Shown: in pieces, positions 18,444 to 27,189 of the stretch | How the letters are laid out: each line of letters starts with the position of its first letter | Numbering within the stretch: the first letter of the stretch is position 1 | Notes under the pieces: generated by a model | What the model saw: only the letters and a program-made list of their open reading frames with translations | Database searches by the model: none | Told to the model about the DNA's origin: nothing | Source: Planctomycetota bacterium | Lineage (GTDB): Bacteria; Planctomycetota; Planctomycetia; Pirellulales; Lacipirellulaceae | DNA length: 64,000 bases | Direction: 5' to 3' | NCBI GenBank assembly: GCA_029259915.1 | Contig: JAJDED010000050.1 | Span: forward strand, 62,001-126,000 | Translations under genes and position numbers: made by a program

Positions 18444-19247
18444 TTACAATCGTCGCAAGTTGGCGGCAATTTGCATCACCTGGTCGCCGGCCTGGACCAC
18501 CTGCGAGTTGAGCTCGAAGGCACGCTGGGTGGTGATCAAATCGATCAATTCTTGAACCGGTTCGACATTCGAAGATTCCAAAGCACCCTGGGCGATTACG
18601 CCAATACCAGGGGCCCCGGGGACTCCATCCGTGGCCGTGTTCGACGCATCGGTTTGCTTGTAGAGGTTGTCGCCCATCTTCAACAAACCATCGGGATTGA
18701 TGAACGTCGAAAGGTTCATCTGACCAGCTGTTTGCAACGTGGGCGAGTCGCTCGTGCGGTACTGAACCTGCCCATCGGCAGTCACCACCACGTCGACCGC
18801 GTTATTGGGGATATTCACCGGGGGATCGACAACCCAACCCGTATTGGCCGATCCAAGAACAAGCTGTCCATTGGCGTTGATGCCAAAGTTGCCCGCTCGC
18901 GTATAAAGGAAATCACCGCCCGGATCGATGACTTTGAAAAAACCTCGCCCCTCGATCGCAAAATCGAGCGGATTGCCTGTCGTTTGCAACGAGCCCTGTG
19001 TGTGGTTTGTTTGTGTGCTGGAAACTCGGGTGCCCAAACCGACTTCGATGCCAGTGGACGTCAGATTTCCATCGGCGTCGGTCGCACCAGGCAGCCGGTT
19101 CTGTCGGTAGATCAAATCCTCGAAATTCGCCCGGTCTTTTTTGAAACCGGTCGTGTTGATATTCGCCATATTATTGGCAATCACATCGAGCTTGGTTTCC
19201 AGGGCTTCCATGCCCGTGGCAGCCGTATAAAGGGATTGAACACTCAT
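18444..19247 (-). CDS. flgG: distal rod protein FlgG
   Basis: FlgG builds the distal rod. The N-terminus MSVQSLYTAATGMEALETKL, then NNMANINTTGFKKDRANFED, and the C-terminus LITTQRAFELNSQVVQAGDQ are close to the family consensus, and the 267-residue length is normal. The central beta domain includes GNPLDFAIEGRGFFKV. It follows flgF with a 106-base gap that holds a large palindrome. Confidence 0.96.
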   Translation of the reverse strand: MSVQSLYTAATGMEALETKLDVIANNMANINTTGFKKDRANFEDLIYRQNRLPGATDADGNLTSTGIEVGLGTRVSSTQTNHTQGSLQTTGNPLDFAIEGRGFFKVIDPGGDFLYTRAGNFGINANGQLVLGSANTGWVVDPPVNIPNNAVDVVVTADGQVQYRTSDSPTLQTAGQMNLSTFINPDGLLKMGDNLYKQTDASNTATDGVPGAPGIGVIAQGALESSNVEPVQELIDLITTQRAFELNSQVVQAGDQVMQIAANLRRL

Positions 19248-19264
19248 TGAGGAGTTCCTAGTTG

Positions 19265-19350
19265 TTAGTTGCTAGGCGCTAGTTACTAGTTGTTAGTTAT
19301 TGAAGACGTGCGTTGCTTGCACTAGCGCCTAGCGCCTAGCAACTAGCGCC
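19265..19350. repeat. large CTAG palindrome between flgF and flgG
   Basis: TAGTTGCTAGGCGCT at 19266-19280 is the exact complement of 19331-19345. Both arms extend into further CTAG words (GTTACTAGTTGTTAG on the left, ACTAGCGCCTAGCGCC on the right), so several pairing registers are possible. A 50-base spacer separates the arms. It sits in the transcribed gap between two rod genes. Confidence 0.78.
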
Positions 19351-19353
19351 TTA

Positions 19354-20109
19354 CTAACTTGATAGCACTCGGCCGATTAGTTGGCTGAGCATGCCGTCCT
19401 GATGCTGGATAAGTTTGGTGTTTGCTTCAAATGCACGGGACGTTTCGATCATTGCCATCATTTCTCGCGTGGAGCTTACGCCCGACTGTTCGAGCGAACC
19501 TTGGAGAATGCTACGCTGTTCAGCGGGCACGGAGGTTACTGGCCCCAGGGAGCGGAACATGTTGCTGCCGACTTTTACCAGGTCGCCCAACGATTGCGGC
19601 TTCTGAAGTCCGAGTGCGACCGTGCTACCCTCTTGGTTGATGATGCCGCCGGCTAGCAATTCCCAGGGCAATTCGCCATCGAGTTCGATGGCACCCCCAG
19701 AATCGTCTAACACCGAAAATTCGCCAGTCTGGGTGACCAATCGGCCTTGAGCATTTACTAAGAAATTCCCAGCACGGGTAAGAAACGTTTCGCCGCTCTC
19801 ATCGCGAACGTGGAAGAATCCATCCCCGTTGATGGCAAAATCAGTGTCGACGTTGGTGTCTCTCAGCGTGCTGTTCGAAAAGTCGGTGTCGACTTCCATC
19901 AGCTTCACTCCACCGCCCACGTCGTTGATCGACTGGCTGCCGGAGTTGGCGGTGCCTTGTTGGATTGCTTCGGCAAAGCGGGCCTGAAAGGTAGGCACAT
20001 CGCGTTTGAAGCCGGGAGTGTCGACGTTGGCCAAATTGTTGGCAATGAATTCCAGACGCTGGGCCTGGGCCTTCGCACCTTCGGCGGAAAGATACATTCC
20101 GTAGGACAT
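19354..20109 (-). CDS. flgF: flagellar hook-basal body protein FlgF
   Basis: This is the proximal-rod FlgF, paralogous to the next gene flgG. The ATG at 20109 gives MSYGMYLSAEGAKAQAQRLE, then NNLANVDTPGFKRDV, the usual start for this family; an upstream frame adds 15 residues without merit. The C-terminus has TREMMAMIETSRAFEANTKL. The protein is 251 residues. It is the first flagellar gene of the run in this window. The upstream 238 bases to hemC show no clear promoter. Confidence 0.9.
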   Translation of the reverse strand: MSYGMYLSAEGAKAQAQRLEFIANNLANVDTPGFKRDVPTFQARFAEAIQQGTANSGSQSINDVGGGVKLMEVDTDFSNSTLRDTNVDTDFAINGDGFFHVRDESGETFLTRAGNFLVNAQGRLVTQTGEFSVLDDSGGAIELDGELPWELLAGGIINQEGSTVALGLQKPQSLGDLVKVGSNMFRSLGPVTSVPAEQRSILQGSLEQSGVSSTREMMAMIETSRAFEANTKLIQHQDGMLSQLIGRVLSS

Positions 20110-20347
20110 GATCGTTATTGGGAGTAGCAGGTGCGCCCCCCTGCCATCGCCCAAATGCTAGGCAGATGGCGTGCCGAAAACTGGCTCCCCATGCCAGCAA
20201 CATCACAATCCTCTGGAAAAACAGTGGGGAAATCACCCGCCGACCTCCGCGCAGCTCTGTAAGCAGGGATCGCCACGCAGCGCGTACCGGCAATTCATGC
20301 CGATGAGAGAAGCAGCGTACTGCAAACCTTGCCGCTAGCAGGCAGAA

Positions 20348-21271
20348 TCAATCGTGGCGGGAGTCGGCAATGATTTTCGCCGCACCCTGATTCAACAGTT
20401 CCGCAGCTACGAGTTTGCCCAGAGCATCCGCCTCGTCGAGATTTGCACTCGCTGAAAACTTGAGCACTTGCTTCGCGTCGAGATCGGCGACCAGTCCGTC
20501 GAGTGCTAAACGCCCGTTCTCGATTCGGCCCCAGGCACCCACGGGGGCCGAGCAGCCTGCGTGCAATTGTGCAAGCATCGCGCGTTCTGCATCCGTGGCC
20601 CGGTGAGTCTGATTGTCGTCGAGTTGGTTTAAGAGTTCTTGAACCGAGTCGTCGTCCGCGCGACATTCGAGTCCCAACGCCCCCTGCCCCGGTGCAGGCA
20701 GCATCCGCGGCGGTTCCAGCAGTTCGACAATTCGCGACTTCCAACCAAGGCGTTGCAACCCCGCAGCGGCAAGGACAATCACGTCGAACTCGCCTTCGTC
20801 GAGTTTCCGCAGGCGGGTGTCGACGTTCCCACGAATGCAGCGAATCTCAATATCGGGTCGCAAATGCTTAAGCTGGGCATGACGGCGCAAGCTGCCTGTG
20901 CCCACGATGGCCCCGGCAGGTAACTCTGCTAGCGAGGTTGCCTGATTCGCAACCAAGGCATCGGCAAGATTTTCGCGCGGAGGCACTGCCGCCAATTTCA
21001 ATCCTGAGACCGTTTCGGTGGGCAAATCTTTCAAGCTATGCACCGCAATGTCCGCACGCCCCTCGAGTACCGCAGCTTGAATTTCCTTGGTAAATACCCC
21101 CTGCAATCCAATGTCGGCAATGGGGCCCCTTTGTTCAGTGTCGCCACGGGTTGTGATTTCGACAATTTCTACGGTCGCACCGAATCCACGAAGCTGCTCG
21201 GCAACCCAATTGGCTTGCCACAGTGCCAGGAGACTGGCACGTGTGCCGATACGTACGTGAATCGAGGACAT
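20348..21271 (-). CDS. hemC: hydroxymethylbilane synthase (porphobilinogen deaminase)
   Basis: HemC joins four porphobilinogens into hydroxymethylbilane in tetrapyrrole synthesis. The N-terminal domain starts VRIGTRASLLALWQANWV and continues with the family segments GVFTKEIQAAVLEGRADIAV, HSLKDLPTE, and GTGSLRRHAQL. The cofactor-attaching cysteine is in AGCSAPVGAW. Length (about 307 aa) is normal. The ATG start MSSIHVRIGTR is preferred to a TTG four codons upstream. It is followed after 71 bases by the minus-strand DUF502 gene running toward it, so the two may be cotranscribed. Confidence 0.95.
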   Translation of the reverse strand: MSSIHVRIGTRASLLALWQANWVAEQLRGFGATVEIVEITTRGDTEQRGPIADIGLQGVFTKEIQAAVLEGRADIAVHSLKDLPTETVSGLKLAAVPPRENLADALVANQATSLAELPAGAIVGTGSLRRHAQLKHLRPDIEIRCIRGNVDTRLRKLDEGEFDVIVLAAAGLQRLGWKSRIVELLEPPRMLPAPGQGALGLECRADDDSVQELLNQLDDNQTHRATDAERAMLAQLHAGCSAPVGAWGRIENGRLALDGLVADLDAKQVLKFSASANLDEADALGKLVAAELLNQGAAKIIADSRHD

Positions 21272-21342
21272 AGGAGAGATCAAACCTTCGAGAATGGGAA
21301 GGTCTTCATCGTACCGAGTGAACCAGAGGCCAGCAATCGCTG

Positions 21343-22269
21343 CTACTGGGGCGGGGATGACAAAGAAGCGCTACTGTGCTCGCGATCGGCCAGTGCTTGG
21401 GTAACCTGTTGGTCGGGAACCACCACTCCGCAACTGACGATGAACTGGAAGGCTTGGTCGATCGTGATATTCAAGTCGATCGTTTCACTCTTCCGGATAG
21501 TTACCGTAAACCCGGTAAACGGCATCGGCGACGTTGGCACCAACACCGACAGCACAGGCTCGTTTGCCGCACAGCGGATGTCGAGCAAACTTTCGCCCGT
21601 GACCATCGCGATGGTCCAAATTCCCTTGCGGGGATACTCGATCGCCACGACACGGGTGTATTCGATTTCGCGTTCGCTGAACAGGAAATCGGTCACCTGC
21701 TTGACCGACGAGTAAACGTTGCGGATCAATGGCAATCGATTGATAATCCGCTCGAATTGCATCCAAAAAAAGCGCCCGATGCCTGCCGCCAGAAACCGGC
21801 CCAGCAAGTAAAGCACGAGAAGAAAAACACTGAGAAATAGCGGTATCACCAGGTGCGGCTGCAGAAATTTCTGATCGACATAAACCTGGTAGAATTTGTT
21901 TGCACTTTCAGGAACCAGATCGGGGGCGAGCGACATTTGGACATATTCGTAATCGTCCGCTGGCACAAAACGCCCATCGGCAACCTGACGAACGATCGTG
22001 TCGCCAAATTCTGCCTGCCCATCCACTACATCGCCGGCTGGGATTTCTTCCTCCGGCACAATCCGCTTTTCGCAATGTGCGATCAACACGCGACGTGCCG
22101 TGGCCTGCATTGGCTGTAACAGGTAGTTCGCGACCGTATTGCCTACCCATACAAAAATCACGATCGTCAGCAGCGGGGGCAGCAACACCGCCAACCCGCG
22201 CAGCACTGCTCGACGAAAAGGATCGAGCGGTCGGCCTTTCTGGCCTGTTGTGATTTCAGGGATATCCAT
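21343..22269 (-). CDS. DUF502 family membrane protein
   Basis: This 308-residue protein has two predicted membrane helices, at about 24-46 (LAVLLPPLLTIVIFVWVGN) and about 165-190 (IPLFLSVFLLVLYLLGRFLA). It also has the DUF502 core: RLPLIRNVYSSVKQVTDFLF, VVAIEYPRKGIWTIAMVTG and VLVPTSPMPFTGFTV. The biochemical role of bacterial members is not known to me. The segment between the helices (about 50-160) is longer than in many members. It lies between comF and hemC on the same strand, but nothing in this context gives a function. Confidence 0.85.
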   Translation of the reverse strand: MDIPEITTGQKGRPLDPFRRAVLRGLAVLLPPLLTIVIFVWVGNTVANYLLQPMQATARRVLIAHCEKRIVPEEEIPAGDVVDGQAEFGDTIVRQVADGRFVPADDYEYVQMSLAPDLVPESANKFYQVYVDQKFLQPHLVIPLFLSVFLLVLYLLGRFLAAGIGRFFWMQFERIINRLPLIRNVYSSVKQVTDFLFSEREIEYTRVVAIEYPRKGIWTIAMVTGESLLDIRCAANEPVLSVLVPTSPMPFTGFTVTIRKSETIDLNITIDQAFQFIVSCGVVVPDQQVTQALADREHSSASLSSPPQ

Positions 22270-22335
22270 TGCGGACTATTCTGCGAATTGGTGGCGAGTG
22301 GGCAAGGCGGGCTCTTGGGGATTCGTCTCGATCTT

Positions 22336-23088
22336 CTAGGCGGGGGTTCGACCGACGACAACGACTGTTACCCGGGCGACACCACTTTTTTTCAGTGTAC
22401 GGGCCGCTTCGCTGCATGTCGCTCCGGTGGTCATCGTGTCGTCAACCAATAACAGGTGGGGGGCATCTAAATAATAGCCCGCTCGAACCCGCATCACTCC
22501 CTGCATATTCCGAATTCTACCTTCTCGCGTTAAACCCAATTGGCTAGAGGTGTTACGTCGCCACTCGAGCAGATTTTCCGCAACCGGAATGTCCAGTCTC
22601 CGGCCTAAAACCCTTGCCAAGGAGAGCGAGGAATCTGCCCGCCGAGAAAACCGTCGTCCGGAGTGTATCGGAATCGGCACGATACAGTCGGCCTGCAATT
22701 CCCGTATCGATTCGCCGAGATGGAGTGCGATCAGTCCGCCCAATAGGGTAGCCAAAGAGTTTGTATGATCTTCCTTCATCTTCAGAATTAAATCACGCAA
22801 CTCTCCCAAATGCGGTCCCAGAGCCATTGCTCTATCGAAACGCAATTTGTTGCCGCGGCAGTGGCCACATTCGTCCACAGTCCCAGGGATCTCCGGCACC
22901 CGTGCCGCGCACCGTCGGCAAGTTGGCCAATCCGTCAACGGCAATCGCTCGCGACAATCGGAGCAAAGTCCAACCCCATCGGGAAATTGTTCCAACGATT
23001 TTCTGCACAATGCGCAGTGGGGCGGGAACAGCAGATCGAGGGCTCTCTCGCCTACTTTATGGAACCAGCTTGTTTCAATGATTTTCAT
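22336..23088 (-). CDS. comF: ComF family phosphoribosyltransferase-like protein
   Basis: The 250-residue protein has the ComF layout. An N-terminal zinc ribbon has CALC, CSDC, CRRC and CGHC pairs after LLFPPH. A C-terminal type I phosphoribosyltransferase fold has the PRPP loop LLLVDDTMTTGATC and the ADCIVPIPIHSGRRFSRR segment. ComF proteins are linked to DNA uptake in competent bacteria; the reaction is unproven. The ATG at 23088 (MKIIETSW) is chosen; the frame opens 28 codons earlier but would overlap the redoxin gene. It is 33 bases after that gene. Confidence 0.88.
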   Translation of the reverse strand: MKIIETSWFHKVGERALDLLFPPHCALCRKSLEQFPDGVGLCSDCRERLPLTDWPTCRRCAARVPEIPGTVDECGHCRGNKLRFDRAMALGPHLGELRDLILKMKEDHTNSLATLLGGLIALHLGESIRELQADCIVPIPIHSGRRFSRRADSSLSLARVLGRRLDIPVAENLLEWRRNTSSQLGLTREGRIRNMQGVMRVRAGYYLDAPHLLLVDDTMTTGATCSEAARTLKKSGVARVTVVVVGRTPA

Positions 23089-23120
23089 CGGCAAAAGCGA
23101 TTTGCAAATGTCAGACTGCT

Positions 23121-23702
23121 CTAGCGGCCAAAATAGTCGGGTTCGTTTCCTGATTTCCACTTGATGTTGCAACCTATGCTGGGCTGCTGCTCCTGCGACG
23201 GTTTTTCGCCAGCCAACACTGCGTCGAGCGCCGCTCGCAAATCGCCACCGGTAACTGGCATCCCACTGTCGGGACGGCTGGAATCCATCTGTCCGCGATA
23301 GACAAGCCGCTGGTCACCATCAAATACAAAAAAATCTGGAGTGCAAGCCGCATGGTAAGCTTGAGCGACTTCTTGTGTCTCGTCGAACAAGTAGGGAAAC
23401 ACGTAGCCACGCTCCATCGCCTCGGCCACCATCTGCTCCGGCGAGTCGGCGGGGTAGTTTGCCACATCGTTCGAATTGATGCCAACGATGGCAACTCCAC
23501 GCTGCGAATATTCGTGGGCCAGTTGTGCGAGATGATCTGCCACGTGAACTACATAGGGGCAATGGTTGCACATAAAAATGATTAACAAAGCAGGGGCCCC
23601 CTCGAAATCTGCGAGGGAAACCGTTTGCCCGTCGATATTGACTAGCGAAAAATCGGGGGCTCGGACACCCAATTCAAGCATCGTACTGGGAGTGAGAACC
23701 AT
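23121..23702 (-). CDS. thioredoxin-like redoxin (AhpC/TSA superfamily)
   Basis: The 193-residue protein has a thioredoxin fold with the active-site pair CNHC in IFMCNHCPYVVHVADHL, preceded by GVRAPDFSLVNIDGQTV and followed by VGINSNDVANYPADSPEQM and the cis-proline segment ACTPDFFVFDG. This fits the large group of bacterial thioredoxin-family proteins related to peroxiredoxins. It probably reduces disulfides or peroxides; the substrate is unknown. No signal peptide is seen, so it is cytoplasmic. An ideal AGGAGG lies upstream of the ATG. It heads the redoxin-comF-DUF502 strand. Confidence 0.88.
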   Translation of the reverse strand: MVLTPSTMLELGVRAPDFSLVNIDGQTVSLADFEGAPALLIIFMCNHCPYVVHVADHLAQLAHEYSQRGVAIVGINSNDVANYPADSPEQMVAEAMERGYVFPYLFDETQEVAQAYHAACTPDFFVFDGDQRLVYRGQMDSSRPDSGMPVTGGDLRAALDAVLAGEKPSQEQQPSIGCNIKWKSGNEPDYFGR

Positions 23703-24021
23703 GATATGTAACCTCCTGCCCTGGCTGTATGGGCCTAGGGCTCATAGCCAAATTGTGTAATCTGTCGAACTGAAGCCTGATTCTACTCTCACATAATATC
23801 CCCCAGGGCCCCAGTTTAAGCAATGCGCGGGGGCTTTCGTTGACAGCCTGCCGACGATTCCCAATAATTCACCCGGTTGCGACGAACATTTCAGGACCAA
23901 CGTGCGTAGTAAGGAGATTCGCACCAGAGAACAACCGTGGGCCGAACCTCCAGCGGGGTTTGGGGTCCGTTTGATCATGACAAAATAACGATCCAACATA
24001 TTACCAGGGAGTAGCCAGAAC
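23703..24021. promoter_or_regulatory. divergent region between redoxin gene and trxA
   Basis: This 319-base gap separates the minus-strand redoxin gene from plus-strand trxA. It contains the trxA promoter described separately, the redoxin ribosome-binding site near 23707, and an imperfect small palindrome around 23720-23750 (TGGCT with AGCCA). I see no gene in it. Confidence 0.6.
23840..23868 (+). promoter_or_regulatory. sigma-70-type promoter for trxA
   Basis: TTGACA at 23840-23845 is followed, after exactly 17 bases, by AATAAT (five of six to TATAAT) at 23863-23868. It points to trxA and predicts a leader of about 145 bases. Confidence 0.6.
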
Positions 24022-24345
24022 ATGGGCGTACAAGAAATTACCGATGCGAATTTTGAGTCGGAAGTTTTGCAATCTGCGGAACCAGTGCTTGTCGATTTTT
24101 GGGCCCCGTGGTGTGGTCCGTGCCGACAGATCGCTCCTCTGGTCGAGGAACTCGCGGGCGAAAACAGTGGTTCCGCAAAGGTCATCAAGCTAAATGTCGA
24201 CGAGGCACCCAATTCCGCACAGAGTTATGGTGTCAGCAGCATTCCTACGCTGATGGTCTTTAAGGATGGCGAAGTTGTCGACCGCTTTGTGGGCGTGCAA
24301 CCCAAGACACGTTTGCAAGAAGCTATCGATGCCGCCAAGGCTTAG
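24022..24345 (+). CDS. trxA: thioredoxin
   Basis: This is a classical 107-residue thioredoxin with the redox site [19 protein letters not shown], the NVDEAP segment, and the cis-proline loop [12 protein letters not shown]. It is a general cytoplasmic disulfide reductant. It has its own predicted promoter and a terminator just downstream, so it is probably monocistronic. The ribosome-binding sequence CAGGGAG lies about eleven bases before the ATG, a rather long spacing. Confidence 0.97.
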   Translation: MGVQEITDANFESEVLQSAEPVLVDFWAPWCGPCRQIAPLVEELAGENSGSAKVIKLNVDEAPNSAQSYGVSSIPTLMVFKDGEVVDRFVGVQPKTRLQEAIDAAKA

Positions 24346-24377
24346 AAGTTGCTAGCATAAGTCTGAAACATTTCCCC

Positions 24378-24417
24378 AAAGCTTGTACGCAATCTATGGC
24401 GTGCGAGCTTTGTTTTT
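24378..24417 (+). terminator. Rho-independent terminator of trxA
   Basis: A 13-bp stem (24378-24390 with 24399-24411, allowing two G-U pairs) is followed by five T residues. It lies 33 bases after the trxA stop. Confidence 0.7.
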
Positions 24418-24550
24418 GCGCGCATCTGCAAATCGGCGGAGGAAGGAATCAATTTCTGAAGCCAGATTGCCGATTTGACGTTTTGGGCAAACCTTGCCGG
24501 TTGTTGAAATCGTTACGGCAACCGGTCTTCTGGTATCTATAGGTGCTAGC

Positions 24551-26263
24551 ATGGCGACTGACGGACACGAATCGCGGGAAGACGCTGTCGAGGGAAAATT
24601 TCCACGGGAAACTCGTATCGATGCGGCACACCCAGTACGAAGAGTGAACACCGAGCAAGTTCAAGACTCCTCCGTCGGAGCGATTGCCCATGTTGAGTTG
24701 TCACAGCAAAGTGTTGTCGAAGAGACTGACGGCGCTGAGGATCTTGTTGGCCAGCTAATTCAAACAGGCGCATCGCCCGAGGTGTTGGCCCGTCAGGCTA
24801 CGGAACTCGCGGAACATCTGCATCAACGACTCTCCGAGGCAGACCGGCGCGAGGCACGTCTCAACTCGCAGGAAGCCGAGTTTGAAAGTCGGGTTCGCAA
24901 CGCCCGACTGTGGATCGAGGAGCGAGAAAATGAACTCGACGACCGCGAACAGGCGATTAAGGAACAACAGGCCGAACTCGCGGAAAATGCAACGCAGCCC
25001 GATCACGATTTCAGTCAAGCCAATTCAGATATCAAGGCTCAAGAGCTTACGCGGAAGGAGAAGGAACTGCTCGATTTGCAGACTACGTTGCAGTTTTCTG
25101 AATCCGAATTACAAGACAAACTCAACGAGCTAGAAATCCAGGCAGCCCTTCATCAAACTAAGCAGGAAGAACTCGAAGAGTCGCGAGCAGCCTACGAACA
25201 GCGTCATCGAGAACTCGATCAGCGCGAAGCGGAAATCTACAAGGAAACCGACCGGCTCACCAGCGGCCAAATTGCGCTCGCACAGCGCACCGAGAAAATC
25301 ACCGCGGCAGACACCGAGCTTTCAAAAAGGCAAGAAGAACTACACGAATGGGAGCAACGCCTGGGAGAACGAGCCAGCGAAGCCGAGTGGGAACGAGCCG
25401 AATTGGCACGGAAGATCCAATCATTCGAGCTTCAGCAGACCGAACTTAACGACCAACAGCGGCATCTTCAATTCCGTGAACTGGAAATCAAAACCGCCCT
25501 GGAACGTTTTGAACGGCTCGGCGTGACCGAGCAGAAAATGGTCGAACTCCAGCGGCGGGCCCACGAATTCGAAACACGCGATGCAACCCTGACTGCCGCC
25601 GAGTCGATGCTTGCCGAGCAGCAAGTGCAACTAGCCGACCAGCTACGCGAGTTGGAACGACAGGAATTGGCATTTGAAAACCGTGTCACGCGCGAGCGGG
25701 GTGTCCTCGACCAAGATCGCCAGCGTAAAAACCAATTGCTCGAGCAGCACCAACAACAACTCGACCGACGCGAGGCGGAACTCGACCAAAGGCAGGTGGC
25801 ACTCGAACAATTGCAGGAAGAGCTACGCTCAGCGCAGCGAGAAGTCCTGGAAATGCGATTGGCCGCGGAGGAAATCTGGCTCCAATTGCAGGGAGTCTTG
25901 GCTCCAGCTACTTTGTCGCGATCGATTGCCCAATTACGTGCGCGTCTTGCCGACCATTTCCTGCTCGCTGCTGAAGAAGTGCAAACACGCCGCAAGCAGT
26001 TGGAATCAGTTCGCACCGAGTTGTCGGGGCAACACCAACAGCTCCACCAGAGAAGGCTCGAGCTGGAACAATGGCTCGAACGCCGCGAGCGTGACTTGGA
26101 ACAGCGGGCCGCGCGGCTTGTTGCCCGGGAGAAGGAACTCGACCAACAACATCGCGAGTTTTCGCTTGACGAGAAACGATGGCAGGCTCGGCAAGCCGAG
26201 TACCAGCGCGAGATTCAACGACTGTTGGCAGAGCAGCGCAAGCACCTCAAGCCGGCAGCATAA
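24551..26263 (+). CDS. long coiled-coil protein of unknown function
   Basis: The 570-residue protein is almost entirely coiled coil from about residue 75 to the end, built of Glu/Gln/Arg/Leu-rich heptads. The word L-D-x-R-E-A-E-L recurs many times, for example LDDREQAI, LDQREAEI and LDRREAEL. There is no signal peptide, membrane helix or catalytic motif. The first 60 residues are acidic and probably disordered. The ATG at 24551 has an AGGTG upstream; a TTG 57 bases earlier is less likely. It could be a scaffold or filament-forming protein, but that is inference. Flanks give no help. Confidence 0.75.
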   Translation: MATDGHESREDAVEGKFPRETRIDAAHPVRRVNTEQVQDSSVGAIAHVELSQQSVVEETDGAEDLVGQLIQTGASPEVLARQATELAEHLHQRLSEADRREARLNSQEAEFESRVRNARLWIEERENELDDREQAIKEQQAELAENATQPDHDFSQANSDIKAQELTRKEKELLDLQTTLQFSESELQDKLNELEIQAALHQTKQEELEESRAAYEQRHRELDQREAEIYKETDRLTSGQIALAQRTEKITAADTELSKRQEELHEWEQRLGERASEAEWERAELARKIQSFELQQTELNDQQRHLQFRELEIKTALERFERLGVTEQKMVELQRRAHEFETRDATLTAAESMLAEQQVQLADQLRELERQELAFENRVTRERGVLDQDRQRKNQLLEQHQQQLDRREAELDQRQVALEQLQEELRSAQREVLEMRLAAEEIWLQLQGVLAPATLSRSIAQLRARLADHFLLAAEEVQTRRKQLESVRTELSGQHQQLHQRRLELEQWLERRERDLEQRAARLVAREKELDQQHREFSLDEKRWQARQAEYQREIQRLLAEQRKHLKPAA

Positions 26264-26284
26264 CCCACATCCAACAACGCTCGC

Positions 26285-27160
26285 CTATTCTTCGGGCGAT
26301 TCCTGATCGTCGGTTATGATTTCTGGGGTATAGCCGTCGTAGGAGTCTTTCTCGGTGGCCTGCTTCGCGCTGGGTGGAATCCAATTTCGTGGCTCAACCA
26401 CTTCGCCGACAGTCATCGCTTCGGCCTGGTTGGCGATGGCCATGGCAACGCGAACCTCGGCACTACTAAAGTAATGGCCTCGTACTACATTCCGCGCGGT
26501 GCCTGTGAGCTTGTTGGCTAAATCAACCCAACTCACGTCACTATTGAGATGCCACACTGCTGCCTGAGAAGCGCTCCGGGGCAACTCGCCATTGGCGAAG
26601 GCTTTTACTACTTCGATGACCGCGGGGTTGTCGACAACATCTTCGATGGGACGAATTTCATAAGGCTTGCTGGACGAGGGATCTTTCAACCCATGATCAA
26701 GACACAACAGAGGCACATCAATACGGCTCACCTTTTCGGGAAGGATGTTAAACCTACCGCCACCACCGCCGCCGCCTCTTCCGCCACCTCCGCCACCGCG
26801 ACCGCCTCCACCGCCACCGCCAACGCTTTGGCCGCCGCCTCCGCCACCCCCTCCACCAAGGCCGCCACCGCCGCCGCCGCCGAAACCGCCCTGCCTAAGC
26901 ACGGGAACGCCGGCAAATGCCTCGGGAACCAGCACATCGACAGGTTCATTGGTTTTGTTGGTAAGGACCAATCGGCCTTTGGAATCGCTACGGGCGACAA
27001 ATTTGGCTTCGACTAAGCCATCGTCAATCGCCTGAAACAAGTCGATCGCTTCGGCAGCTTCACCTTCGGCAACATCTTGAGTGTCGTCGGCGAAAGTATT
27101 CAGAGGTGCAAACAACAATACGGTCAACAGGAGCCATCTGGTCTGTTCTGCAATTTTCAT
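26285..27160 (-). CDS. secreted protein with poly-glycine segment, unknown function
   Basis: This 291-residue protein has an N-terminal signal peptide (WLLLTVLLFAPLNTFA, cleavage near ADD). A small domain follows (about 50-90, with SKGRLVLTNKTNEPVDVLVP). Next is a nearly pure glycine tract with a few Arg, Leu, Gln and Ser (about 92-136). The C-terminal domain (about 137-260) contains VPLLCLDHGLKDPSSSKPYE and LPRSASQAAVWHLNSD. I do not recognise the family. The glycine tract looks like a flexible linker between two folded parts. The glycine codons run as GGN repeats prone to slippage, so length may vary between strains. Convergent with the coiled-coil gene, 21 bases away. Confidence 0.7.
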   Translation of the reverse strand: MKIAEQTRWLLLTVLLFAPLNTFADDTQDVAEGEAAEAIDLFQAIDDGLVEAKFVARSDSKGRLVLTNKTNEPVDVLVPEAFAGVPVLRQGGFGGGGGGGLGGGGGGGGGQSVGGGGGGGRGGGGGGRGGGGGGGRFNILPEKVSRIDVPLLCLDHGLKDPSSSKPYEIRPIEDVVDNPAVIEVVKAFANGELPRSASQAAVWHLNSDVSWVDLANKLTGTARNVVRGHYFSSAEVRVAMAIANQAEAMTVGEVVEPRNWIPPSAKQATEKDSYDGYTPEIITDDQESPEE

Positions 27161-27189
27161 CTTTAGCCTTCGTCTTTTCTGATCGGTTA

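Noticed and set aside
18351..19250. Long plus-strand frame (299 codons) opposite flgG
   Set aside because: It is the antisense shadow of a strongly conserved flgG and shows no family features.
14389..19350. CTAG elements as insertion sequences or their remnants
   Set aside because: No transposase fragment or target duplication; the elements are short and lie only between genes.
23742..24212. 156-codon minus-strand frame over the trxA promoter
   Set aside because: It covers the start of trxA and a good sigma-70 promoter; no protein family features.
26760..26890. Possible microsatellite or CRISPR-like repeat
   Set aside because: The repetition is in-frame glycine coding, with no spacers of fixed length.
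26745..27035. Plus-strand polyproline frame opposite the glycine-rich gene
   Set aside because: The proline run is simply the complement of GGN glycine codons; the minus-strand gene has a signal peptide and normal domains on both sides.
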